A stretch of DNA of 64,000 bases, taken from an uncultured Arenicella sp. (GTDB lineage Bacteria; Pseudomonadota; Gammaproteobacteria; Arenicellales; Arenicellaceae). The translations under genes and the position numbers were made by a program. The stretch covers positions 1 through 64,000 of the forward strand of contig CALAKU010000008.1 of assembly GCA_937922925.1 (NCBI GenBank), read 5' to 3'. How positions within the stretch are numbered: the first letter of the stretch is position 1; the number at the start of each line of letters is the position of its first letter. The notes beneath the pieces were generated by a model that was not told the origin of the DNA, did not search any database, and saw nothing but the letters and a program-made list of their open reading frames with translations. Shown here in pieces: positions 35,884 through 43,889 of the stretch.

Positions 35884-37602
35884 TTATTCCGCGCCGCGCA
35901 TCATCTTTTTGATGACCGGTGACATCACCAACATGACCGCAGCGATAGCGAGGGCGATGTAGCCCACCTGTGTGTATACCTCGACATAACCGGCTTTGGC
36001 CGCCGCGACATTGGTCATTTGACCGCCAATAGTTTCCGCGCCAGTGGTGCGCGCTATCACGCCCGCGAGATAGTTTGATAAACCGGAGTATAAGAACCAG
36101 GCGCCCATCGTCATTCCGACAATACGCGCTGGTGCGAGTTTGGTGACCACTGACAAACCAACCGGTGAGACAAATAATTCGCCCATGGTGTGAATCCAGT
36201 AAATCAAGAAGATAAAATAAACCGGTGTTAAGCCATCAATACCAGAGCCTTTCATGCCGCCGACTAAGGCTAAGAAACCCAGGCCTGCCAGCGCCACACC
36301 AATCGCGAATTTAACCGGCGATGAGGGGTTCATGTTCTTTTTGGCGAGCGCAATCCAAAGCCACGCCATTAATGGTGCGAACATAAAAATAAAGCCAGCA
36401 TTCAGTGATTGGAAAACGGGGCCCGGCACAGACCAGCCAAACATTTCTCGATCGACCAAACGAGTGGTAAATAGATTCAGCGATGAACCAGCTTGTTCAA
36501 AGAGCGCCCAAAATGGGATTTGCGCTAGAGTGAAATACAGAGCTGCCAACATCCTAGAGCGTTCGTCTCCTTCAAGTTTGGTGAACGCGTAAAACACCAT
36601 ACCTGCAAACATCGCAAGGCCAATTGGGCCTAAGATGCCACCAACCAGTTCTTCGTTCATGACCAAGAACATGGATACGGCAATAATGCCCAATCCGATC
36701 AAATAACACATCCATTCGTAGTTGATGGGGCCGAGTACTTTTTCTTTAAGTTTTTCGAGCGAGGGCGGCTCTGCCTTACCTTCAAGCAAGTCTTGTTTCC
36801 ATAAGAAAATCAGTAAGCCCGCGACCATGCCGATTCCAGCCAAACCAAAGCCGTATTTCCAGCCATAACTTATGCCAAGCCAACCACACAGTATGGATGC
36901 TGAGAACGCGCCTAGGTTAATGCCCATATAGAAAATGGTAAAACCCGAATCACGACGGGAATCGCCAAAGCCGTAAAGCGAGCCGACAATGGTCGAGATG
37001 TTTGCCTTTAAAAAGCCAACACCAGCAATGATTAGCGCCAACGATAAGAACAAGACGTTGACGTAAAAGTCTTCGCGCTCAACCCGCATGTCGATGTCAT
37101 CCATGTTGACACTCGCGGGTAGGCCTAGTGCTTGCGCGTCGGCTATCTGCATTTCGTCTTCGGTAAACGACACGTAGGAGCTGCCGTTAGCGGTGATGAT
37201 TTGCTGGCGCGCATCGCCACCTCTGGCATCCAATTTGATTTGATATTCAGTACCACCAAAGCTGGCGAGCTGTTTTGAACCGCTGCCTTCAAACGCCATA
37301 CCAAAATGGCCGAGCACCAACAATATGGCACCAAAGGTGACAGCTTTGCGCGCGCCGAGATAACGGTCGGCTAAAGAGCCGCCGATGATGGTCATCACGT
37401 ACACCAGTGCGGTGTAGGCGCCGTAAATAAGACTGGACTTTTCGTCTGAGAACAAAAAATGCTGGGTGAGGTAAACGATCAATAAACCTCGCATACCATA
37501 ATAGGAGAATCGCTCCCACATTTCGGTAAAGAAGAGCACGAATAGCCCGCGTGGGTGGCCCAGAATGGTTTTTTGGTCGCTGGTCATGTCAGTAGTAGCC
37601 AT
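35884..37602 (-). CDS. POT-family proton-coupled di/tripeptide transporter
   Basis: A 572-residue inner-membrane MFS protein of the PTR2/POT family. ExxERFxYYG is present in TEMWERFSYYGMRG at the first helix, and the GG-LADRYLGARK loop follows helix 3. A hydrophilic insert of about 70 residues (nt around 37090-37290) lies between helices 4 and 5; long POT forms with such loops are known in marine Gammaproteobacteria. First gene of the POT-M2 peptidase operon. Confidence 0.93.
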   Translation of the reverse strand: MATTDMTSDQKTILGHPRGLFVLFFTEMWERFSYYGMRGLLIVYLTQHFLFSDEKSSLIYGAYTALVYVMTIIGGSLADRYLGARKAVTFGAILLVLGHFGMAFEGSGSKQLASFGGTEYQIKLDARGGDARQQIITANGSSYVSFTEDEMQIADAQALGLPASVNMDDIDMRVEREDFYVNVLFLSLALIIAGVGFLKANISTIVGSLYGFGDSRRDSGFTIFYMGINLGAFSASILCGWLGISYGWKYGFGLAGIGMVAGLLIFLWKQDLLEGKAEPPSLEKLKEKVLGPINYEWMCYLIGLGIIAVSMFLVMNEELVGGILGPIGLAMFAGMVFYAFTKLEGDERSRMLAALYFTLAQIPFWALFEQAGSSLNLFTTRLVDREMFGWSVPGPVFQSLNAGFIFMFAPLMAWLWIALAKKNMNPSSPVKFAIGVALAGLGFLALVGGMKGSGIDGLTPVYFIFLIYWIHTMGELFVSPVGLSVVTKLAPARIVGMTMGAWFLYSGLSNYLAGVIARTTGAETIGGQMTNVAAAKAGYVEVYTQVGYIALAIAAVMLVMSPVIKKMMRGAE

Positions 37603-37625
37603 ATAGTTTCCTATGGTGAATGATT

Positions 37626-37645
37626 CTTATAATTCTCGTTATAAG
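37626..37645. promoter_or_regulatory. Candidate operator between POT and Opp operons
   Basis: Inverted repeat CTTATAA-N6-TTATAAG, 24 bp upstream of the POT start and in the gap shared with the divergent ABC importer. A regulator binding here could control both peptide-uptake routes. The A/T-rich arms are short, so chance is possible. Confidence 0.35.
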
Positions 37646-37801
37646 CTGGCTCTGAGCAGGCATTCAACGGTGATATGCGCTCAATTTAATTGACGTGTGC
37701 ACCAGCTTAATGAATAGTTGAGCCGCTCGGTTGCCATGCAACTGGCCTGCGACTCAAGAAAACCTGAAAGAAAATAACACAAATTGACACTTCTTCCGCC
37801 T

Positions 37802-39463
37802 ATGTTTGCTGCACCTTTAAGACGCTTTTTCAGTATTTTATTCGTTTGTTTTGCGCTGAGTGGCTGTGGTCAAGGCGAATCCAATGTTGAAAGCGGTAAT
37901 CGCCAGCAGATACTTCACTTTAGCAATGGCACTGAAATTCAGGGCCTAGACCCGCACGTGATCACCGGTATTGCCGAGCATCATGTTGTGCAAACGCTGT
38001 TTGAAGGGCTGGTTGTTAAAGACAGTCAAACATTAGAACTTGAACCTGCCGCTGCTGCCAGTTGGACAATCAGTGACGATGGGCGCATTTACACTTTTAC
38101 GATGCGTGATGACGCGCGTTGGTCAAATGGTGACCCGGTGACTGCCTATGATTTTGAATGGTCGTGGTGGCGCGCGCTGCAACCTTCCTTGGGCAGTCAA
38201 TATGTATTTACCTATTTTCCAATTAAAAATGCCGAGGCTTACTTCAAACAAGAGATCAGTGATTTCTCAAAAGTTGGCATCAAAGCCCTAGATGAAAAAA
38301 CGTTTCGGGTTGAGCTGAATAATCCCACGCCTTACTTTCTTCAACTGCTCGATCATTATTCAACTTTTCCAGTACACAAAGCGACCGTTGAAAAATACGG
38401 TAAGCCCGACGAAAGTTACACACGCTGGACGCGCCCAAGCAACATCGTGACCAATGGCCCATTTCTAATGAAGAGTTGGCGGCTCAACAAACGGTTGATT
38501 GTGGAAAAAAACCCAGATTATTGGGGTGCAGAGAATGTTCGATTGAATCAAATCGTGTTCCATCCAATCGACAGTGAAATCGTTGAAGAGCGGATGTTTC
38601 GAGCCGGTCAGCTTCACTGGACAGATCAGGTAGCGATAGATCGTGCGCCGTGGTATCGCGAAAATGCGCCCGAACGGATGCGTATTAAGCCCTATGTCGG
38701 CACCTATATTTATCGTATCAATAATAAGTTGCCACACTTAAGTGATTCGCGGGTTCGCAAAGCCTTAGCGATGACAGTTGATCGTCAAACCTTAATGGAC
38801 ACGGTGCTCAATAATATTTTTACGCCGTCTTATGCGATTACACCGCCCGGTTTACTGGGTTATCAGCCACCAAAAACCTTTGGCTATGATCCAAATCAGG
38901 CGCGCGCTTTATTGGCTGAAGCCGGTTACCCAAATGGCGAAGGCTTTCCTGAAATGGAGTTGCAATACAATACCTCTGACCAGCATCGTAAGATCGCAAC
39001 CGCCATCCAACAAATGTGGAATAAAGAGCTTGGCATAAAGGTGCGTTTACAAAACAAAGATTGGAAGGTGTATCTAGACGACGAAGCTACCGGTAATTTT
39101 GAAGTCTCGCGCGGCGGTTGGATTGGCGACTACGTGGATCCAAATACCTTTTTGGATATGTGGGTTGGGGGCAGTGGTCTAAATCGTACCGGTTGGAATG
39201 ATCCACGTTACGACGAGTTGATTCTCAAAACCGCACCACAAGCCAAAACGCGAGAAGAGCGTTTTGCCGCCTTTCGCGAAGCAGAAACCTTGATGATGAA
39301 CGACATGCCTTTTATTCCGATTTATACCTATTCAAGCCATCACTTTGTGCATCCGTCATTAAAAGGCATGCACGTCAATGTTATGAACTATCATAATTTC
39401 CGGGATGTGTATCTCGACCCCAATTGGGATAAAAAAGAACAGGCCAGCGGCCAAGGGGAATAG
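37802..39463 (+). CDS. Oligopeptide ABC transporter, substrate-binding lipoprotein (OppA type)
   Basis: A 553-residue SBP_bac_5 family protein. The signal peptide ends in LSGC, a lipobox. Family motifs include GLDPH near the start, VQTLFEGLV, FTMRDDARWSNGDPVTAYDF and SDSRVRKALAMTVDRQTL. The ATG at 37802 is preferred to a TTG at 37784. The peptide-specific subgroup (rather than nickel or other ligands) is inferred from length, sequence style and the adjacent peptidase. First gene of a complete importer operon. Confidence 0.92.
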   Translation: MFAAPLRRFFSILFVCFALSGCGQGESNVESGNRQQILHFSNGTEIQGLDPHVITGIAEHHVVQTLFEGLVVKDSQTLELEPAAAASWTISDDGRIYTFTMRDDARWSNGDPVTAYDFEWSWWRALQPSLGSQYVFTYFPIKNAEAYFKQEISDFSKVGIKALDEKTFRVELNNPTPYFLQLLDHYSTFPVHKATVEKYGKPDESYTRWTRPSNIVTNGPFLMKSWRLNKRLIVEKNPDYWGAENVRLNQIVFHPIDSEIVEERMFRAGQLHWTDQVAIDRAPWYRENAPERMRIKPYVGTYIYRINNKLPHLSDSRVRKALAMTVDRQTLMDTVLNNIFTPSYAITPPGLLGYQPPKTFGYDPNQARALLAEAGYPNGEGFPEMELQYNTSDQHRKIATAIQQMWNKELGIKVRLQNKDWKVYLDDEATGNFEVSRGGWIGDYVDPNTFLDMWVGGSGLNRTGWNDPRYDELILKTAPQAKTREERFAAFREAETLMMNDMPFIPIYTYSSHHFVHPSLKGMHVNVMNYHNFRDVYLDPNWDKKEQASGQGE

Positions 39464-39466
39464 ACC

Positions 39467-40405
39467 ATGTTGCGTTATACATTGCTGCGCTTGTTACAGG
39501 CGATCCCTGTTTTGTTTGCCGTGATCACAGCGACTTTCTTTTTAATCCGGCAAGCTCCGGGCGGGCCATTTGATGCGGAAAAGCCCGTGATCCCCGCCGT
39601 CAAACGGGCGCTGGAGGCCAAATACAATTTGGATCTACCTGTCTGGCAACAATACACACAGTACCTAGGCGATTTATTCAAAGGTGATATGGGGCCGTCG
39701 TTTAAGTACCCTGGCTGGGATGTTCATGATTTGATTTTAAGCGGTTTACCCACGACTGCTGAGCTGGCGTTGTATGCGCTCTTGGTGGCTTTAGTGATTG
39801 GGGTGCTGGCAGGCGTATTCGCCTCTTTGAAACCCAATACCGCGCAAGACTATATTCCGATGTCATTAGCGATGATCGGTATCTGCATGCCCACCTTTTT
39901 GCTGGGGCCTTTGTTGGTATTGATGTTTGGGTTTTGGTTAGAGTGGCTGCCGGTGACCGGGTGGGGTGATTTGCCGGGCGACAAAATATTGCCGTCCATC
40001 ACTTTAGGCGCCGCTTACGCCGCCTATATCGCTCGCCTCACGCGCGGAGGCATGTTAGAAATCATGAGCCAAGACTATATTCGTACTGCACGCGCCAAAG
40101 GCTTGCCTGAATGGGTAGTGGTGACCAAGCACGCTTTGCGCGGAGGGTTGATACCCACGATTGCGTTTTTAGGCCCAGCGTTTGCTGGCTTGTTGGCCGG
40201 TTCATTTGTGGTGGAGACGATTTTTCAGATACCGGGTCTTGGCCGTTTTTATGTGCAAGCGGCGTTTAATCGCGACTACACCATGATCTTAGGCACCACG
40301 ATCTTCCTGTCTACCTTAATCATAATTTTCAATTTATTGTCAGACTTACTCGCCACTTGGCTTAATCCGAAATTGCGCAGTCAATTTCGTGGGGGTGCCG
40401 TATGA
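39467..40405 (+). CDS. Oligopeptide ABC transporter permease (OppB type)
   Basis: A 312-residue inner-membrane permease. The N-terminal LRLLQAIPVLFAVITATFFL and the cytoplasmic coupling motif RTARAKGLPEWVVVTKHALR (EAA loop) are diagnostic. It starts 3 bp after the binding-protein gene and overlaps the next permease as ATGA, so translation is coupled. Confidence 0.94.
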   Translation: MLRYTLLRLLQAIPVLFAVITATFFLIRQAPGGPFDAEKPVIPAVKRALEAKYNLDLPVWQQYTQYLGDLFKGDMGPSFKYPGWDVHDLILSGLPTTAELALYALLVALVIGVLAGVFASLKPNTAQDYIPMSLAMIGICMPTFLLGPLLVLMFGFWLEWLPVTGWGDLPGDKILPSITLGAAYAAYIARLTRGGMLEIMSQDYIRTARAKGLPEWVVVTKHALRGGLIPTIAFLGPAFAGLLAGSFVVETIFQIPGLGRFYVQAAFNRDYTMILGTTIFLSTLIIIFNLLSDLLATWLNPKLRSQFRGGAV

Positions 40406-41280
40406 GCGCACAAGCCCTAGTTAATGCCGAAAAAGGCACTTCGTTATGGGCCGACGCATGGGTGCGTCTCAAGAAAAACAAGCTGGCTCTGTTTGGCTTG
40501 GGTGTGGTCTTGTTTCTAATTGTGATTGCACTTTTAACTCCTTGGATTGCGCCTTATGGTTATGAAGAGCAAAATTTAGAACTGGGTGCTACTCCACCGT
40601 CCGCGGCCCACTGGCTAGGCACGGATTTGTTTGGTCGCGACCTACTAACCCGCTTAATGTATGGCGGCCGCGTATCACTGGCGGTAGGTTTGATCGCCAC
40701 CTCGGTTGCGCTCTTAATTGGTGTCGCTTGGGGCACCATAGCTGGCTACGTGGGGGGGCGCACCGACGCCATTATGATGCGCATTGTTGACGCGCTTTAC
40801 GCCTTACCCTTTATTATTTTTATTATCTTGCTGATGGTTGTGTTTGGCCGCAGTTTATTGTTGTTGTTCTTGGCCATTGGTGCGGTGGAATGGCTCACCA
40901 TGGCCCGCATCGTGCGTGGGCAGGTTTTGACTATTCGCAATCAAGAATACGTTGAGGCCGCACGCGCCATGGGCTTATCAACACCGCGCATTTTATTAAG
41001 GCATGTGGTCCCCAATAGTTTAGGGCCGATTATTGTCTACGCTACTTTGACGGTGCCGCAGGTTATGCTGCTCGAGGCTTTTCTAAGCTTTTTAGGTCTC
41101 GGCATTCAACCGCCTCAATCGTCTTGGGGTTTGTTGATTTCTTATGGGGCCGAAGTAATGGAAGACTATCCTTGGTTGTTGATCTTTCCGGGCTTGGCCT
41201 TGTCGATCACCTTGTTTGCTTTGAACTTTTTAGGCGATGGTTTGCGCGATGCGCTCGACCCTAAAGCATCTAAAGATTAG
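40402..41280 (+). CDS. Oligopeptide ABC transporter permease (OppC type)
   Basis: A 292-residue permease. It has an N-terminal helix, the HWLGTDLFGRDLLTRLMYGG segment found in OppC/DppC proteins, and the EAA loop EYVEAARAMGLSTPRILLRH. It overlaps the preceding permease by four bases and ends 10 bp before the ATPase gene. Confidence 0.94.
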   Translation: MSAQALVNAEKGTSLWADAWVRLKKNKLALFGLGVVLFLIVIALLTPWIAPYGYEEQNLELGATPPSAAHWLGTDLFGRDLLTRLMYGGRVSLAVGLIATSVALLIGVAWGTIAGYVGGRTDAIMMRIVDALYALPFIIFIILLMVVFGRSLLLLFLAIGAVEWLTMARIVRGQVLTIRNQEYVEAARAMGLSTPRILLRHVVPNSLGPIIVYATLTVPQVMLLEAFLSFLGLGIQPPQSSWGLLISYGAEVMEDYPWLLIFPGLALSITLFALNFLGDGLRDALDPKASKD

Positions 41281-41290
41281 AGGGCTCATC

Positions 41291-42865
41291 ATGTTACTTA
41301 AAGTAGACAATTTAACCATCCAATTTCATACGCGTAACGGCATTACCACGGCGGTAGATAATGTGAGCTTCGCGGTCAACAGCGGAGAGATTTTAGGAAT
41401 TGTAGGTGAGTCAGGCAGTGGCAAGTCAGTGTCTTGCTACTCCTTACTGGGTTTGATCCCCATGCCGCCAGGCAAGGTCGAATCGGGTACTGCGTTGTTT
41501 GAAGGCCAAGACTTATTAGCTATGGATCAGAGTCAGTTGCGTGATGTGCGTGGCGATGATGTGGCCATGATCTTCCAAGATCCAATGACCTGTTTGAACC
41601 CCTTTCTAACCATTGGTGAGCAATTGGTTGAGCCCTTGATTTATCACCGAGGCTACAATAAAAAAGACGCCAAACAACGCGCCATCGAGTTGATGGGTGA
41701 GACCGGAATCAAAAAGGCGGCGCAGCGCTTTGACAGTTATCCGCATGAGTTCTCGGGCGGTATGCGTCAGCGAGTCATGATCGCGATGGCCTTGATCACC
41801 GAGCCCAAGCTATTGATTGCCGACGAGCCGACCACGGCCTTAGACGTCACCATTCAAGCGCAGATTTTGGAGCTGGTGAAAGAGTTACAAACTAAGCGAG
41901 ATTTGGGTGTGATTTTTATCTCGCACGACTTGGCCGTCGTGCGGGGCTTGGCTGATAAGGTCATCGTGATGAAAGAAGGCCAAGTAGTTGAGCGGAATAC
42001 CACCAAAGCACTGTTTGAAAACCCGCAACACGAGTACACCAAACAGCTTTTGGATGCGGTTCCTTCTGGGGCAAAAACGGCAGGTAAGGTAAGTGACACC
42101 AAGGCTCTGTTGCGAGTGCGTAATTTAGTAACCGAATTTTATGACCGCAACACTGGCAAGCCATTTCGAGCCGTTGATGATGTGTCTTTTGATCTAATAC
42201 AAGGCGAGATACTGGGTTTGGTCGGCGAGTCAGGCAGTGGCAAATCGACCATTGGCCGCAGTATTTTGAAGCTAGTGCCAGCGCGTGGCGAGGTCACCTT
42301 CGATGGTAAAGAGTTGCTGGGGCTTTCGCAAAAAGCCATGCGGCCGATTCGCCGGCGCATGCAAATGATTTTTCAAGACCCTTACGCTTCGCTCAATCCG
42401 CGTATGACGGTGTTTGATACCTTGGCCGAACCCTTATTAGTGCAAGGCTTGGCCACGCGACAAACTGTTGAAGCCCAAGTGCTTGAACTGATGGACGATG
42501 TCGGCTTGGCGCGAGCGGCAATCAAAAAGTACCCGCACGAATTTTCAGGTGGGCAACGTCAACGCATCGCGATTGGCCGGGCTGTCGCGACCAAGCCAGA
42601 ATTGATTATCGCAGACGAGCCAGTGTCAGCATTAGACGTTACCATTCAAAAACAAATCTTGGAGCTTATTAAGGCCCTAGTAGATAAACACAATTTAAGC
42701 ATGTTGTTTGTCTCACATGACTTGTCAGTGGTGCGCGCCCTATGCGATCGAGTGATGGTGATCGAGCATGGCAAGTTGGTAGAAATTGACGACACCGAAG
42801 CACTTTGGATGCAACCCAAAGAAGCTTATACGCAGCGTTTGATGGCAGCCATTCCGTCGGTGTAG
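41291..42865 (+). CDS. Fused double ATP-binding protein of the oligopeptide importer (OppD-OppF fusion)
   Basis: A 524-residue protein with two ABC ATPase domains in tandem, the fused equivalent of OppD and OppF as in YejF-type importers. Walker A GESGSGKS occurs twice (near nt 41408 and 42224), and ABC signatures SGGMRQR and SGGQRQR follow. Both Walker B segments end in DEP. The start at 41291 gives the normal N-terminus; in-frame codons upstream overlap the permease. Last gene of the importer operon. Confidence 0.93.
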   Translation: MLLKVDNLTIQFHTRNGITTAVDNVSFAVNSGEILGIVGESGSGKSVSCYSLLGLIPMPPGKVESGTALFEGQDLLAMDQSQLRDVRGDDVAMIFQDPMTCLNPFLTIGEQLVEPLIYHRGYNKKDAKQRAIELMGETGIKKAAQRFDSYPHEFSGGMRQRVMIAMALITEPKLLIADEPTTALDVTIQAQILELVKELQTKRDLGVIFISHDLAVVRGLADKVIVMKEGQVVERNTTKALFENPQHEYTKQLLDAVPSGAKTAGKVSDTKALLRVRNLVTEFYDRNTGKPFRAVDDVSFDLIQGEILGLVGESGSGKSTIGRSILKLVPARGEVTFDGKELLGLSQKAMRPIRRRMQMIFQDPYASLNPRMTVFDTLAEPLLVQGLATRQTVEAQVLELMDDVGLARAAIKKYPHEFSGGQRQRIAIGRAVATKPELIIADEPVSALDVTIQKQILELIKALVDKHNLSMLFVSHDLSVVRALCDRVMVIEHGKLVEIDDTEALWMQPKEAYTQRLMAAIPSV

Positions 42866-42922
42866 ATCAGGCCTGGCTAGGAGGGTCTGATAGTTACGCT
42901 TGGTTGCTGATTTCGGTAGAAA

Positions 42923-42946
42923 GATCCTGACTTTCGTCAGGATGAC
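42923..42946. repeat. REP-like palindrome, left border of repeat tract
   Basis: A 24-bp element starting GATCCTGA and ending TCAGGATGAC. It is the exact reverse complement of the element at 43350-43373, with which it encloses the tandem-repeat tract. Confidence 0.92.
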
Positions 42947-42970
42947 TCGGGTTGGTTTTGATTAGTTTGG

Positions 42971-43053
42971 GTTGGCCCTAATCTTTGGGTTATTTTATGT
43001 TGGCCCTAATCCTTAGATTTTTTAGGTTGATCTTAATCCTTAGTTGGTTTTAA
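42971..43053. repeat. Three degenerate 27-28-bp tandem repeats
   Basis: Units 42971-42998, 42999-43025 and 43026-43053 each begin GTTGGCCCTAATC or GTTGATCTTAATC and continue with TTTGGGTT or CTTAG-type A/T-rich tails. They lie within the non-coding gap between the ABC operon and zur. Confidence 0.75.
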
Positions 43054-43080
43054 ACGCTGATTGGCCAACCTAAGCCAACT

Positions 43081-43341
43081 TAGAGTTGGACCCAATCAGT
43101 TATGAGCCATCCCCAATCATCTACGGTCCGTCCCCCTTGACCAGAGAGTCGTTCCAATCCACCAAAAGGCCCGTACTCGGTCACCTACGAGTTGTACCCG
43201 ATCAACGCGGGCCATCGCTAATTACCTAAGGGCCGTACCCAGTCATCTTACTAGTCGTCAACAATCCCCTGCGAGCCGTCACCAATTACCTGAGAGTCGT
43301 CAACAATTACCTGAGAGTCGTCAACAATTACCTGCGAGCCC
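43081..43341. repeat. Degenerate 21-bp tandem repeat array, about 12 units
   Basis: Back-to-back units of 20-22 bp. The last three whole units (43271-43291, 43292-43312, 43313-43333) are nearly identical: GCGAGCCGTCACCAATTACC-T then two exact copies starting GAGAGTCGTCAACAATTACC. Units further left diverge steadily but keep a GnCCGT/GAGTCGT head and an AATnACC tail. There are no spacers and no reading frame of note. The gap 42866-43387 contains only these repeats and the bordering REP elements. Confidence 0.8.
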
Positions 43342-43349
43342 CCTAACTG

Positions 43350-43373
43350 GTCATCCTGACGAAAGTCAGGATC
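43350..43373. repeat. REP-like palindrome, right border of repeat tract
   Basis: A 24-bp element starting GTCATCCTGA and ending TCAGGATC, inverted relative to 42923-42946. It lies 15 bp from the zur stop and could fold at the 3' end of that transcript. Confidence 0.92.
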
Positions 43374-43387
43374 TACCCAAAATCAAC

Positions 43388-43876
43388 TCATTCTTGACTA
43401 AGGCAACTATGACAAACCCCATGAATTTCAATAACAGGTTGCCGCGCCTCAAAGCCTAGCTCGGCGGCACCTTCTTGTAGAGCTTGAGAGATTGATTCTT
43501 TGTTAAGTTCCGCAATGTGTCCGCACACACTGCAAATCAGGAATTGGCATTGGTGTGAATTGCTGGGCGCCGGGCAACCAATATAAGCATTTAGCGACTC
43601 GATCCGATGGATTAGTCTGGCATGTACGAGAAACTCTAAGGCCCGATAAGCGGTTGGCGGTGCTGGCTTATGGCCAGCTTGTTGCAGTTTTTGTAAAACG
43701 TCGTAGGCCCCAATGGGGTGGTGCTGTGACCAAATAATCTCGAGTACCTGGCGGCGTGTTTTGGTGAGTTTTAAGCCTTGCTTCTCACATTCGGCCACAG
43801 CCGTGTCAATAGCCTCGGTTTGGCATTGTTGGTGATCATGATCACCTAGAAATGGGCTGATTACTTGGTCGGTCAC
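43388..43876 (-). CDS. zur: Zinc uptake regulator Zur (Fur family)
   Basis: A 162-residue Fur-family repressor. An N-terminal His-rich stretch (GDHDHQQCQ) precedes the winged helix, with LKLTKTRRQVLEII and KPAPPTAYRALEFL. The structural zinc Cys pairs are CSVCGH and CHSC at the C-terminus. NSHQCQFLICSVCG is closer to Zur than to Fur or PerR. It follows the SPOR-domain gene by 13 bp. No znuABC genes are in the window. Confidence 0.88.
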   Translation of the reverse strand: MTDQVISPFLGDHDHQQCQTEAIDTAVAECEKQGLKLTKTRRQVLEIIWSQHHPIGAYDVLQKLQQAGHKPAPPTAYRALEFLVHARLIHRIESLNAYIGCPAPSNSHQCQFLICSVCGHIAELNKESISQALQEGAAELGFEARQPVIEIHGVCHSCLSQE

Positions 43877-43889
43877 CTTGGGTGCTCTT

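Noticed and set aside
43081..43341. CRISPR array
   Set aside because: The 21-bp units follow each other without spacers, and no cas gene is present.
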